Positions 1 to 4,757 are shown, counted from the first letter of the stretch. The stretch: 8,480 nucleotides of DNA from UMGS1491 sp944380925 (GCA_944380925.1 CALWJD010000017.1:1-8480); one strand, 5' to 3'. The notes: generated by a model not told the origin, from the letters alone. Numbers and translations: made by a program.

Positions 1-47
1 ACTACTGCAATTTTATCTCCTTTATTTAACTTTTTTGGTCTTATCAT
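1..47 (-). CDS. Peptidase S66 (LD-carboxypeptidase / MccF-like), N-terminal fragment
   Basis: Only the first 15 codons are in the window; the gene runs off the left edge. The visible protein starts MIRPKKLNKGDKIAV, which fits the usual N-terminus of peptidase S66 proteins (P..L.KGD.I.VV). An AAAGGAG ribosome binding site (56-62) lies 8 nt before the ATG, which supports both start and strand. S66 enzymes are cytoplasmic serine peptidases. LdcA members trim the murein tetrapeptide at the L-D bond during wall recycling, and MccF members cleave microcin C-type conjugates. Fifteen residues cannot separate these. It may be host chromosome flanking the element, because the genes to its right are of accessory type. 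The family call rests on a short match remembered from the family pattern, so it is moderate. Confidence 0.6.
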   Translation of the reverse strand, partial: MIRPKKLNKGDKIAV

Positions 48-232
48 ATTATCAGCTCCTTTATGACTTATCTTAACGCAAAATCACTTGCACGTATAAG
101 CTCTGCAGCCAATTGCCAAAAGTTTAGTGTTTATCGCAAAAACTTCTGATTTATAAACCTTTAAATTTCAAAGGTTCTGTGAAAAGCTCATAAATTCTAA
201 TGTTTCATAGTTATTTTGGGCAATAAAAAAAT

Positions 233-282
233 AAGGCTTCAGTATTTTGAGTAAGTTTAAGCTCATTATACTGAAGCTTTTT
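233..282. terminator. Bidirectional intrinsic terminator
   Basis: Arms AAGGCTTCAGTAT (233-245) and ATACTGAAGCTTT (268-280) pair with one G-T wobble, and an inner TGAG/CTCA (248-251 with 262-265) extends the stem. On the plus strand a T5 run (278-282) overlaps the end of the stem. On the minus strand the stem is followed by ATTTTTTTATTG (221-232 reversed). It would end the minus-strand RHH transcript after a 3' untranslated region of about 200 nt, and could also stop any plus-strand transcript. Confidence 0.75.
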
Positions 283-391
283 AGAATGTTTTTTGGGGAT
301 TTTGGGAAAGATTGTTGTGGGGTAACTATTTGTTTTTTCTGCACTGTTTTCGCTCCGATTGATGTAAACTATCCCCCATGAAAACCGCTTG

Positions 392-429
392 AATGCTGAC
401 TTAGGCAATTAGTCGGCATTTATTTTTTT
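392..429 (+). terminator. Intrinsic terminator-like hairpin, plus strand
   Basis: A 10-bp stem AATGCTGACT (392-401) / AGTCGGCATT (411-420) with a 9-nt loop is followed by TATTTTTTT (421-429). The only imperfect pair (T397 with G415) is a U-G wobble in plus-strand RNA but an A-C mismatch in minus-strand RNA, and only the plus side has a T-run. It therefore looks made to end a plus-strand transcript, yet no plus-strand gene lies to its left. It sits just past the stop of the minus-strand RHH gene and may shield that gene from opposing transcription, or end a small RNA from about 290-390. Confidence 0.5.
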
Positions 430-441
430 GACTTTTTCGGC

Positions 442-726
442 TTATTCTTCGCCTTTTTCAGTCGCTGAAGCTTCCGCACTTTTTGCCGTTTCGGTTTCTT
501 CGGCTGGCTGAAGTTCTTTCAATAGCTCATCAAAATTTTTGTTTGTTTCTCTTTCAATCTTCTCTTTAATCGCCTGAATAATAAATCCGTTTTTTGTGCT
601 TCCGTTTTTAGATATATGATTAAGTAATATTTCGCCTATATCCTTACTTAAAATCAAGCTTACACGCATACAATTTGAATCTTGATATTTTTTTGCACTA
701 TTTTTTTGTGCTTTGCTTACACTCAT
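442..726 (-). CDS. Ribbon-helix-helix (Arc/MetJ-type) DNA-binding regulator
   Basis: A 94-residue protein. Residues 20-27 (MRVSLILS) form the short beta strand of an RHH fold, 28-41 the first helix and 43-58 the second (STKNGFIIQAIKEK, with the NGFI pattern common in these proteins). The N-terminus (SKAQKNSAKKY) fits a Bacillota plasmid/ICE family that usually begins SKAQ...A..KY. Residues 74-94 are a low-complexity Glu/Ala/Thr tail, often seen as a disordered extension. The start is set by AAGGAGG (734-740), 7 nt upstream. Such proteins bind operators as dimers of dimers and often repress themselves. Three palindromic sites in the adjoining region (745-759, 811-828, 864-881) are the obvious targets. 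It is divergent from the J-domain operon. A role at an origin of transfer, like small accessory relaxosome proteins, is an alternative. Confidence 0.8.
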   Translation of the reverse strand: MSVSKAQKNSAKKYQDSNCMRVSLILSKDIGEILLNHISKNGSTKNGFIIQAIKEKIERETNKNFDELLKELQPAEETETAKSAEASATEKGEE

Positions 727-744
727 TTTTTAACCTCCTTATAT

Positions 745-759
745 CTATGTAATATATAT
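745..759. promoter_or_regulatory. Degenerate third copy of the RHH operator
   Basis: CTATGTAATATATAT matches the 15-bp palindrome ATATGTAATACATAT at 13 of 15 positions. It overlaps the -10 box and the expected transcription start of the minus-strand RHH gene, a position suited to autorepression. Confidence 0.5.
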
Positions 760-786
760 ATTATCAGATACTTTGAAGGCTTTCAA
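758..786 (-). promoter_or_regulatory. Predicted promoter of the RHH gene
   Basis: Reading the minus strand: -35 TTGAAA (786-781), 17-bp spacer, -10 TAATAT (763-758). The start of transcription would fall near 751, giving a leader of about 25 nt that includes the AAGGAGG site. The -10 box overlaps the degenerate operator copy. Confidence 0.55.
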
Positions 787-810
787 CCTTTTGGCGTTTT
801 GCACAAAATG

Positions 811-828
811 AATATATGTAATACATAT
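811..828. promoter_or_regulatory. RHH operator copy 1
   Basis: AATATATGTAATACATAT contains the perfect 15-bp palindrome ATATGTA-A-TACATAT (814-828). The same 18 bases recur at 864-881, with the copies 53 bp apart, close to five helical turns, so both would face the same side of the DNA. Binding by the RHH protein is inferred from placement. Confidence 0.6.
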
Positions 829-858
829 TTATTTTACCAAGAGTGTAACAGAAAATAC

Positions 859-887
859 TTGAAAATATATGTAATACATATCATAAT
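859..887 (+). promoter_or_regulatory. Predicted promoter of the J-domain operon
   Basis: -35 TTGAAA (859-864), 17-bp spacer, -10 CATAAT (882-887). Transcription would start near 894, about 43 nt before the J-domain ATG. No other strong promoter was recognised before 4740, so this may drive the whole rightward block. Confidence 0.6.
864..881. promoter_or_regulatory. RHH operator copy 2, in the J-gene promoter spacer
   Basis: An exact repeat of the 18-bp sequence at 811-828. Its palindrome (867-881) fills nearly all of the 17-bp spacer between the -35 and -10 boxes of the rightward promoter, so a bound repressor would block RNA polymerase directly. Confidence 0.65.
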
Positions 888-936
888 AGTATAGTGAGAA
901 ATTCTTACAACTATCATTATATAAGGAGTTTAGAAA

Positions 937-1452
937 ATGAATTTTTTTAAAACTTGTCAATGTATAGAGGACGTAAAAACACTATACAAAAAATTATGTT
1001 TTAAGTTTCATCCAGATGTAAGCAATGACCCAAACGTTTGCGAAATAATGAAGGAGGTAAACAAACAATATGATGAAGCCTTCAAGCGTTTAAAAAACGT
1101 ATTCAGGAATAAGGAGGGCGAAATTTACGAAGATTCAAAGCCAGTAAGCGAAGCTCCCGAAGATTTCCGCAACATCATAAGTAAATTAATAATACTAGAC
1201 GGCTTAAAAATTGAATTAATAGGTCGCTGGATATGGGTCAGTGGTAACACTAAGGAACACAAAGAAACACTCAAAAGCCTTAAATTTAGGTGGTGTAAAA
1301 ATAAAGGTGCGTGGTCTTGGCATCGTCCAGAAGATAGCACAGTTTCAAAAGGTGGCTATACTCTGAACGAAATTCGGGATAAATACGGCTTTACAGTTTA
1401 CAACAAGGAAAAAGGAAGCGAATACAAACAAATTGAGCAAGTAGCAGGGTAA
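937..1452 (+). CDS. J-domain (DnaJ-like) protein with Trp-rich C-terminal domain
   Basis: A 171-residue protein. Residues 1-55 form a J-domain with the diagnostic HPD motif at 25-27, between a helix ending LYKKLCFKF and a helix EIMKEVNKQYDEAFKRL. The HPD loop of J-domains stimulates the ATPase of DnaK-type chaperones. There is no Gly/Phe linker, zinc-finger region or client-binding domain of true DnaJ, so this is a specialised J-protein. Residues 83-132 form a compact domain with repeated tryptophans (W98, W100, W119, W126, W128) and the signature FRWCKNKGAWSWH. I recognise this layout from Bacillota phages, plasmids and ICEs, where its function is unknown. The start is set by AAGGAG (923-928), 8 nt upstream. 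It is first in the rightward run, behind an operator-covered promoter. Recruiting host DnaK to an element replication or transfer complex is inference. Confidence 0.8.
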   Translation: MNFFKTCQCIEDVKTLYKKLCFKFHPDVSNDPNVCEIMKEVNKQYDEAFKRLKNVFRNKEGEIYEDSKPVSEAPEDFRNIISKLIILDGLKIELIGRWIWVSGNTKEHKETLKSLKFRWCKNKGAWSWHRPEDSTVSKGGYTLNEIRDKYGFTVYNKEKGSEYKQIEQVAG

Positions 1453-1484
1453 GAATTAACACACATTAAAGGAGGCGATGTCTT

Positions 1485-1544
1485 TTGATTGTAAATAATA
1501 AAAAAAGTCGAATGCTATCAGGCCAGACAGCAAACGACAAGTAA
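1485..1544 (+). CDS. Possible 19-residue peptide, TTG start
   Basis: MIVNNKKSRMLSGQTANDK, read from a TTG, follows a near-perfect AAAGGAGG ribosome binding site (1468-1475) with 9-nt spacing. No other frame with a usable start follows that site: the nearby ATG at 1478 is only 2 nt away and stops after 6 codons. The peptide is basic, without a signal or membrane segment. It sits between the J-domain gene and the hairpin at 1564-1601. It may be a real small protein, a leader peptide, or the remnant of a decayed gene. I recognise no family. Confidence 0.35.
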   Translation: MIVNNKKSRMLSGQTANDK

Positions 1545-1563
1545 CAACACCCCATCAGTAAAA

Positions 1564-1601
1564 AGGCGGTTACAATTTAATATTATATTGTAATTGCCTT
1601 G
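1564..1601 (+). other. Intercistronic RNA hairpin 1
   Basis: Arms AAGGCGGTTACAAT (1564-1577) and ATTGTAATTGCCTT (1588-1601) form a 14-bp stem with a 10-nt loop. The two central G-T pairs are wobbles only in plus-strand RNA. No T-run follows on the plus strand, so it is not a normal sense terminator. It ends 45 nt before the next start codon. Confidence 0.6.
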
Positions 1602-1646
1602 AAAATCAAATTATTTTTAAATTTTGAAATTTAAGGAGCAAAAACG

Positions 1647-2603
1647 ATGTCAGTTAATATTAAAGAAGAAAAAATTGAAAATGTACTTTTAGAATTTATT
1701 AAAGACGAAAGCAAAACTCAAATGAATATAAATGATTATTGCGTATTTAAACGCAAATACAAAAATAATCAATTTTTATACTGCCAAAGTCCATCTTATG
1801 ACGAACTCCCAACGTTAAAAAGTGCATATTGTTATGTGGGATTTTATAACATGGTGGCTAATAAATTTTTTGATTTAAGTTATCCGATTAATTACACGAA
1901 AACGGAAAGCCTGAATAGTGAATTTGAGGACAAAATTATTGATAAGATAAAAATCCGAGTCGCCGATTATTTAAGAAATAACAGTGACACTTATTTTAAA
2001 GGGTGTACGTCCGAACTTGACGAATTTCAAAAGTTAGCATTGGAAGAAGATTTTGGCAACAGGGCCAAAGCCCACTTTTTTAGAGGTATAGAGCCTCAAG
2101 ATATATCGGATTTTATTTGCTTAAATTTTTACAATTATGAAAAAACCAGCGAAAAAATAAAAAATATGAATGCCGATGAGTTTTTCCTGTATATCGAGAA
2201 TCCCGAAAAACTTATTTCACATTATACGGAAGAATTTCTCAAAAAGCGAGTAAACAGTCTATACAGAGAATTCCAAAGTTATGAAATATATATTCGGAAA
2301 TATAAAGAATTTGAAAACGATAAGGATAACATAATTCACAAGCAAAAAGCCATAAAAGATGCTCTGATCGGCAAGAAAACCGCCACAGTAATAATATTTA
2401 AAAACGGCCAAAAATTTGCATTTAAAACGGATACAAAAGCATTTAATTGGTTTAATGAAAAGTATTCTATACGTGATATAAACGCTCAAGACAGAGAAAA
2501 ATATATTTCTTTGTTTGGTCGTGATAGTTATATGTTTGATGAGATTTTAAAAATTACATACTCGAAAAAAGAAATCTACAATAAAGGCCAATACAAGCAG
2601 TAA
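1647..2603 (+). CDS. Uncharacterised 318-aa mobile-element protein, polyvalent-protein-like C-terminal domain
   Basis: I recognise no named family over the full length. Residues 1-240 are rich in charged and aromatic residues, probably mostly helical, with no signal peptide or membrane segment. Residues 205-240 (FLKKRVNSLYREF onward) look like a long charged helix. Residues 245-314 form a separate domain: a beta hairpin (TATVIIFKNGQKFAFKT), then DINAQDREKYISLFGRD and ITYSKKEIY. That ending resembles a small accessory domain I recall from large polyvalent proteins of Bacillota conjugative elements (FK.D...Y....I...DR..F...FGR...Y.PEDI..ITY....IY). It probably adapts or targets rather than catalyses. 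The start is set by AAGGAG (1633-1638), 8 nt upstream. It is flanked by intercistronic hairpins 1 and 2. A cytoplasmic role in the element's life cycle is inferred from context only. Confidence 0.6.
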   Translation: MSVNIKEEKIENVLLEFIKDESKTQMNINDYCVFKRKYKNNQFLYCQSPSYDELPTLKSAYCYVGFYNMVANKFFDLSYPINYTKTESLNSEFEDKIIDKIKIRVADYLRNNSDTYFKGCTSELDEFQKLALEEDFGNRAKAHFFRGIEPQDISDFICLNFYNYEKTSEKIKNMNADEFFLYIENPEKLISHYTEEFLKKRVNSLYREFQSYEIYIRKYKEFENDKDNIIHKQKAIKDALIGKKTATVIIFKNGQKFAFKTDTKAFNWFNEKYSIRDINAQDREKYISLFGRDSYMFDEILKITYSKKEIYNKGQYKQ

Positions 2604-2608
2604 AAAAC

Positions 2609-2630
2609 GGGCGAGCTTAAATGCTTGCCC
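2609..2630 (+). other. Intercistronic RNA hairpin 2
   Basis: An 8-bp GC-rich stem GGGCGAGC (2609-2616) / GCTTGCCC (2623-2630) with a 6-nt loop. The single imperfect pair is G-U in sense RNA and A-C in antisense RNA. It is preceded by AAAAAAC, so the T-run needed for termination exists only for minus-strand transcription. It begins 6 bp after the stop of the 318-aa gene and ends 32 nt before the next ATG. Confidence 0.65.
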
Positions 2631-2662
2631 ACCAAGACTAACTTATAAAGGGATGTAAAGAA

Positions 2663-2800
2663 ATGATAGTAAAATTCGAAACAGAAAAAATTACACGAAG
2701 ATTTAAAAACGAAAAAGAATTAAAAGAGTTTTTAAAAATTATAACTCGGATTACAGGAAAAACACCAAAACACGAAGTAAAAAAATTTAAGGAGAAATAA
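2663..2800 (+). CDS. Small basic 45-aa protein
   Basis: Starts MIVKFETEKITRRF and ends KHEVKKFKEK. It is lysine-rich, with a short beta start (IVKFET), a central helix (KNEKELKEFLKIITRIT) and a basic tail; no cysteines and no membrane segment. A weak AAAGGG (2647-2652) lies 10 nt upstream of the ATG. Its last codons contain the AAGGAG ribosome binding site (2789-2794) of the next gene, and only 2 nt separate its stop from the next ATG, so the two are probably translated in a coupled way. No family is recognised. It could be a small nucleic-acid-binding or accessory protein, or could exist mainly to couple translation. Confidence 0.6.
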   Translation: MIVKFETEKITRRFKNEKELKEFLKIITRITGKTPKHEVKKFKEK

Positions 2801-2802
2801 CA

Positions 2803-3261
2803 ATGAGTACAAGAAGTAATATAGCAATTTTAAATAATGATGGAACAGTAACGGCAATTTATTGCCATTGGGACGGATATTTAGAATATAACGGTAGAAT
2901 ATTGGCGGAATACTATCCAGAAATAGAAAGAGTTAAAAAGTTAATAAGTGAAGGAGATTTAAGTTCACTAAATAAAGAAATCGAACCTACTGCAGAGCAC
3001 AGTTTTGATAAACCACAAGATGATGTTTGTGTTTTTTATTATCGTGATCGAGGCGAACAATGGGAAGATGTCAAGCCGACAACCTATGAAAGCATTGCGG
3101 ATATGTACAACAAATTGAAAAGTAGCTGGTCTGAATATCTTTATGTATATATTGGTAATGACTGGTACTATACAAAAATAAATGAGGACGAAAAACTGGA
3201 ACTAAAGCATTTGAAAAGTGAATTTGAAAATCAAGGAGATAAAAACAATGAAAACGCATGA
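2803..3261 (+). CDS. MSTRSNI-type phage/plasmid conserved protein, function unknown
   Basis: A 152-residue protein with the hallmarks of a family common in phages and mobile elements: the N-terminal MSTRSNIAI (1-9), which fixes the start; the D-G-T-V turn then YCHWDGY (20-26); G-R-I-L (31-34); GDLSSL (51-56); HSFDKP (66-71); and RDRGE (81-85). The C-terminal part has the usual aromatic strands (EYLYVYIGNDWYY, 111-123). The last 25 residues are charged and look like a tail. No enzyme function is known to me for the family. The conserved H22, W23, D24 and R81/D82/R83 could be a binding or catalytic surface, but that is speculation. AAGGAG (2789-2794) lies 8 nt upstream, inside the preceding 45-aa gene. 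Its 3' end overlaps the next gene by 14 bp. Confidence 0.75.
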   Translation: MSTRSNIAILNNDGTVTAIYCHWDGYLEYNGRILAEYYPEIERVKKLISEGDLSSLNKEIEPTAEHSFDKPQDDVCVFYYRDRGEQWEDVKPTTYESIADMYNKLKSSWSEYLYVYIGNDWYYTKINEDEKLELKHLKSEFENQGDKNNENA

Positions 3262-3514
3262 AGAAATGCATAAAGAAGCGACTAACACCACTATAAAGGA
3301 TTGGTATTTAAAAGCTTATCCGGCGGACAAATTGGGAGAAGAATTAAACAGCCGAGCAACATTTTATGACCTTTTTGAAGCGTTGGATTATCACCAAGAT
3401 ATTTATAATTTATTCGGAATTGACGATAGCATAATTCGAGAAAGAATCTTTGAAAAGCTATCCGAAATAATGGAATGTTCTTATGAAGAAATTTACAATC
3501 AATGGAATAGTTAA
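3248..3514 (+). CDS. Small acidic helical mobile-element protein (88 aa), function unknown
   Basis: Starts MKTHEEMHKEATNTT. I chose the ATG at 3248 because AAGGAG (3233-3238) lies 9 nt before it. An in-frame ATG at 3218 would add ten residues but lies within the preceding gene without such a site. The protein is acidic and mostly helical, with the pattern TFYDLFEALDYHQDIYNLFG (38-57), then a second block ending ERIFEKLSEIMECSYEEIYNQW. I recall similar proteins in Bacillota ICEs and plasmids (DWY...YP.D.LG, YDLF..LD......LFG.....RERIFE.L), none with known function. It overlaps the upstream gene by 14 bp and is followed by the next gene after 18 bp, so it belongs to the same transcript. No nucleic-acid-binding or catalytic motif is evident. 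Confidence 0.7.
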   Translation: MKTHEEMHKEATNTTIKDWYLKAYPADKLGEELNSRATFYDLFEALDYHQDIYNLFGIDDSIIRERIFEKLSEIMECSYEEIYNQWNS

Positions 3515-3532
3515 AACAAAGGAGAATACATA

Positions 3533-3814
3533 ATGATAAATTATTTTTTAGGAAAACTTGTAATGACGCAAGGGATAAATAATGAGGTGGCGAAAAACGA
3601 AAAATTTGCAAAAGAAATATCGGTTTGTTTAAAAAGATATATTACCTGTGATTGGGGCGAAATGTGCGACGAGGACAAAGAAATGAACGATAGCGCACTT
3701 AGAAATGGTAATGACAGAATTTTAGCGGCTTATGATACGTCAGAAGGCAAAATTTATATCATAACGGAACATGATCGAAGTTATACAACCATACTTTTTA
3801 CACACGAATATTAA
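3533..3814 (+). CDS. 'Plasmid-related' conserved small protein (93 aa)
   Basis: This resembles a widespread accessory family often labelled only as plasmid-related protein. Matching landmarks: an N-terminal F-L-G-K-L-V-M-T-(Q/R)-G segment (5-14), then R-Y-I-T-C-D-W-G-E (35-43; usually H..GDWG.L), E-D-K-E-M-N-D (47-53), a strand ending A-A-Y (65-67) and the closing ITEHDRSYTTILF (77-89). The D40-W41-G42 and E79-x-D81-R82-S83-x-T85-T86 groups are the family's most constant parts and are both intact. AAAGGAG (3518-3524) lies 8 nt before the ATG. Length is typical. Function is unknown; the family is frequent in conjugative plasmids and ICEs, which supports reading this window as an element. It is followed by intercistronic hairpin 3. 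Confidence 0.75.
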   Translation: MINYFLGKLVMTQGINNEVAKNEKFAKEISVCLKRYITCDWGEMCDEDKEMNDSALRNGNDRILAAYDTSEGKIYIITEHDRSYTTILFTHEY

Positions 3815-3829
3815 TAAGCAAAGCAAAAC

Positions 3830-3861
3830 GGCAAGTTATGAGCTTGAATTCATAGCTTGCC
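3830..3861 (+). other. Intercistronic RNA hairpin 3
   Basis: A 12-bp stem GGCAAGTTATGA (3830-3841) / TCATAGCTTGCC (3850-3861) with an 8-nt loop. The only imperfect pair (T3836 with G3855) is U-G in sense RNA and C-A in antisense RNA. The outer stem GGCAAG/CTTGCC echoes hairpin 2, as does the preceding AAAAC. No sense T-run follows. It ends 34 nt before the next ATG. Confidence 0.65.
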
Positions 3862-3895
3862 TAAAATAAAACTAAGTAAAGAAAGGTATAGCATA

Positions 3896-4495
3896 ATGAG
3901 AACGGTATCAAAAGAATTTAGAATATATAAATATGCAGAATTAAGCCAAAAAGCCAAAGAAAAAGTTAGAAATAACTACATAGAAAATTTAGATGCAGAT
4001 GTTTTCACGGAACAGATCATAGAAGATTTAAGAGAAAAAGGACTTAAAAATTTAAGACCTCTTTATAGTTTAAGCTATTGTCAGGGTGATGGTTTATGTC
4101 TTTATGGAAGTATAGATTTTAAAGAAATAACCGGAGAACTGAAAGATATTTTCTACAAAGATTTGAAGTTATCAGATTATAGAATAATCAAAAACTTGAA
4201 AGATTACAGCCGAATAAGTTTTAATCACATCGGAAGATATTATCACAAACACTCAGTTGATATTGATATTTACATTGACGGAAATTTGAGCTCTAAAAGC
4301 TATGAAAACCACAGAAAAGTGGCTGACAAACTAATAAGGAACATAAAAGAATGGTACTTAGATTTATGCGGTGAGTATGAGAAACAAGGCTATGATTTTT
4401 TCTATGGGATAACAAGTGATGAATTACAAGAGTATTGTGATTCTATGGGTTATGAGTTTTTAGAAAACGGCACAATGTTTGACGAGGTCTGGTGA
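3896..4495 (+). CDS. Phage-type conserved protein with ELS..AKEK / YCQGDG motifs (199 aa)
   Basis: I place the start at the ATG at 3896, which has GAAAGG (3881-3886) 9 nt upstream; an in-frame TTG at 3857 lies inside hairpin 3. The N-terminus FRIYKYAELSQKAKEKVRNN (8-27) and the central YSLSYCQGDGLCLYG (57-71) are the signature of a phage and mobile-element family whose members carry Y.Y.ELS..AK..A or similar and a S.CQGDG(A/V/L).(F/L).G strand. The region 108-126 is rich in His and Tyr (RYYHKHSVDIDIY). The C-terminus ITSDELQEYCDSMGYEFLENG (172-192) is also typical. Some relatives are labelled as antitoxin-like, but I know of no experimental support and do not adopt that. Its stop overlaps the GTG start of the Xre gene by 4 bp, so those two are probably translationally coupled. 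Confidence 0.7.
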   Translation: MRTVSKEFRIYKYAELSQKAKEKVRNNYIENLDADVFTEQIIEDLREKGLKNLRPLYSLSYCQGDGLCLYGSIDFKEITGELKDIFYKDLKLSDYRIIKNLKDYSRISFNHIGRYYHKHSVDIDIYIDGNLSSKSYENHRKVADKLIRNIKEWYLDLCGEYEKQGYDFFYGITSDELQEYCDSMGYEFLENGTMFDEVW

Positions 4496-4740
4496 TTGTA
4501 TTGAAAAATCAAAAATACATAAAAAACAGCAAAGAACTTGGAAAAAATCTGAGGGAAGCAAGAATTAAATCGGGCATAAGTCAAGACACTGCATCAAAAT
4601 TAATAAACGTTAATAGATCGAGCTTAAGTTATTACGAACACGGCAAAAACACCCCTACTATTTTCACAATAATCAAGCTTATAAGTATCTACAATATCGA
4701 TATCGCAGACTTGATATTTGTAAAAACGCAAAAGCGTTAG
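4492..4740 (+). CDS. Xre/Cro-type helix-turn-helix transcriptional regulator
   Basis: An 82-residue single-domain repressor. The Cro/C1-type HTH spans about residues 14-75: helix 1 KELGKNLREARIKSG, helix 2 SQDTASKLI, recognition helix VNRSSLSYYEHGK, then TPTIFTIIKLISIYNID. The start is the GTG at 4492, overlapping the upstream stop in a GTGA arrangement, with GAGG (4484-4487) 4 nt before it. A TTG at 4501 is a less likely alternative because the spacing would be 13 nt. The protein is basic and lacks an effector or peptidase domain, so it may act as a constitutive repressor or need an outside partner. As last gene of the run it may give feedback on the operon. No operator can be assigned, but the palindrome directly downstream (4758-4799) is a candidate. 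Confidence 0.8.
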   Translation: MIVLKNQKYIKNSKELGKNLREARIKSGISQDTASKLINVNRSSLSYYEHGKNTPTIFTIIKLISIYNIDIADLIFVKTQKR

Positions 4741-4757
4741 TTATTAAAAAGGTACAT

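Larger units (their letters stand above)
48..441. other. 394-bp stretch without an accepted gene
   Basis: Contents from left to right: the ribosome binding site and presumed leader of the S66 gene; a small hairpin with 7-bp arms AACCTTT (156-162) and AAAGGTT (170-176); a strong bidirectional terminator (233-282); a G-rich stretch (about 291-332) with runs GGGG, GGG and GGGG; and a second hairpin (392-420) with a plus-strand T-run. A minus-strand reading frame (211-408) starts at TTG with no ribosome binding site and runs through both hairpin regions, so I do not call it a gene. I see no convincing promoter for the S66 gene here and no recognisable attachment site. Confidence 0.5.

Noticed and set aside
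291..332. G-quadruplex
   Set aside because: Only three G-runs of three or more occur, with unequal spacing of 5 and 12 nt; a stable four-run quadruplex is not supported.
211..408. Minus-strand 65-codon reading frame
   Set aside because: It starts at TTG without a ribosome binding site, begins within the hairpin at 392-420 and reads through the terminator at 233-282. Kept only as a note in the findings because the translation feels familiar.
811..881. CRISPR-like repeat
   Set aside because: There are only two exact 18-bp copies and one degenerate copy, each palindromic and tied to promoter boxes. These are operators, not an array.
682..894. Plus-strand 70-codon reading frame across the divergent control region
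   Set aside because: It overlaps the RHH start, both promoters and all three operators, and has no ribosome binding site; its hydrophobic look comes from AT-rich control DNA.
3218..3247. Upstream ATG start for the 88-aa protein
   Set aside because: It would sit upstream of the AAGGAG site at 3233-3238, which fits the ATG at 3248.
2609..3861. Hairpins 2 and 3 as ordinary operon terminators
   Set aside because: No T-run follows either stem on the coding strand; the only T-runs are on the opposite strand, where the stems would carry A-C mismatches.
3857..3895. Upstream TTG start for the 199-aa protein
   Set aside because: It lies inside hairpin 3 with no ribosome binding site, whereas the ATG at 3896 has GAAAGG at 9 nt and begins the family's usual N-terminus.
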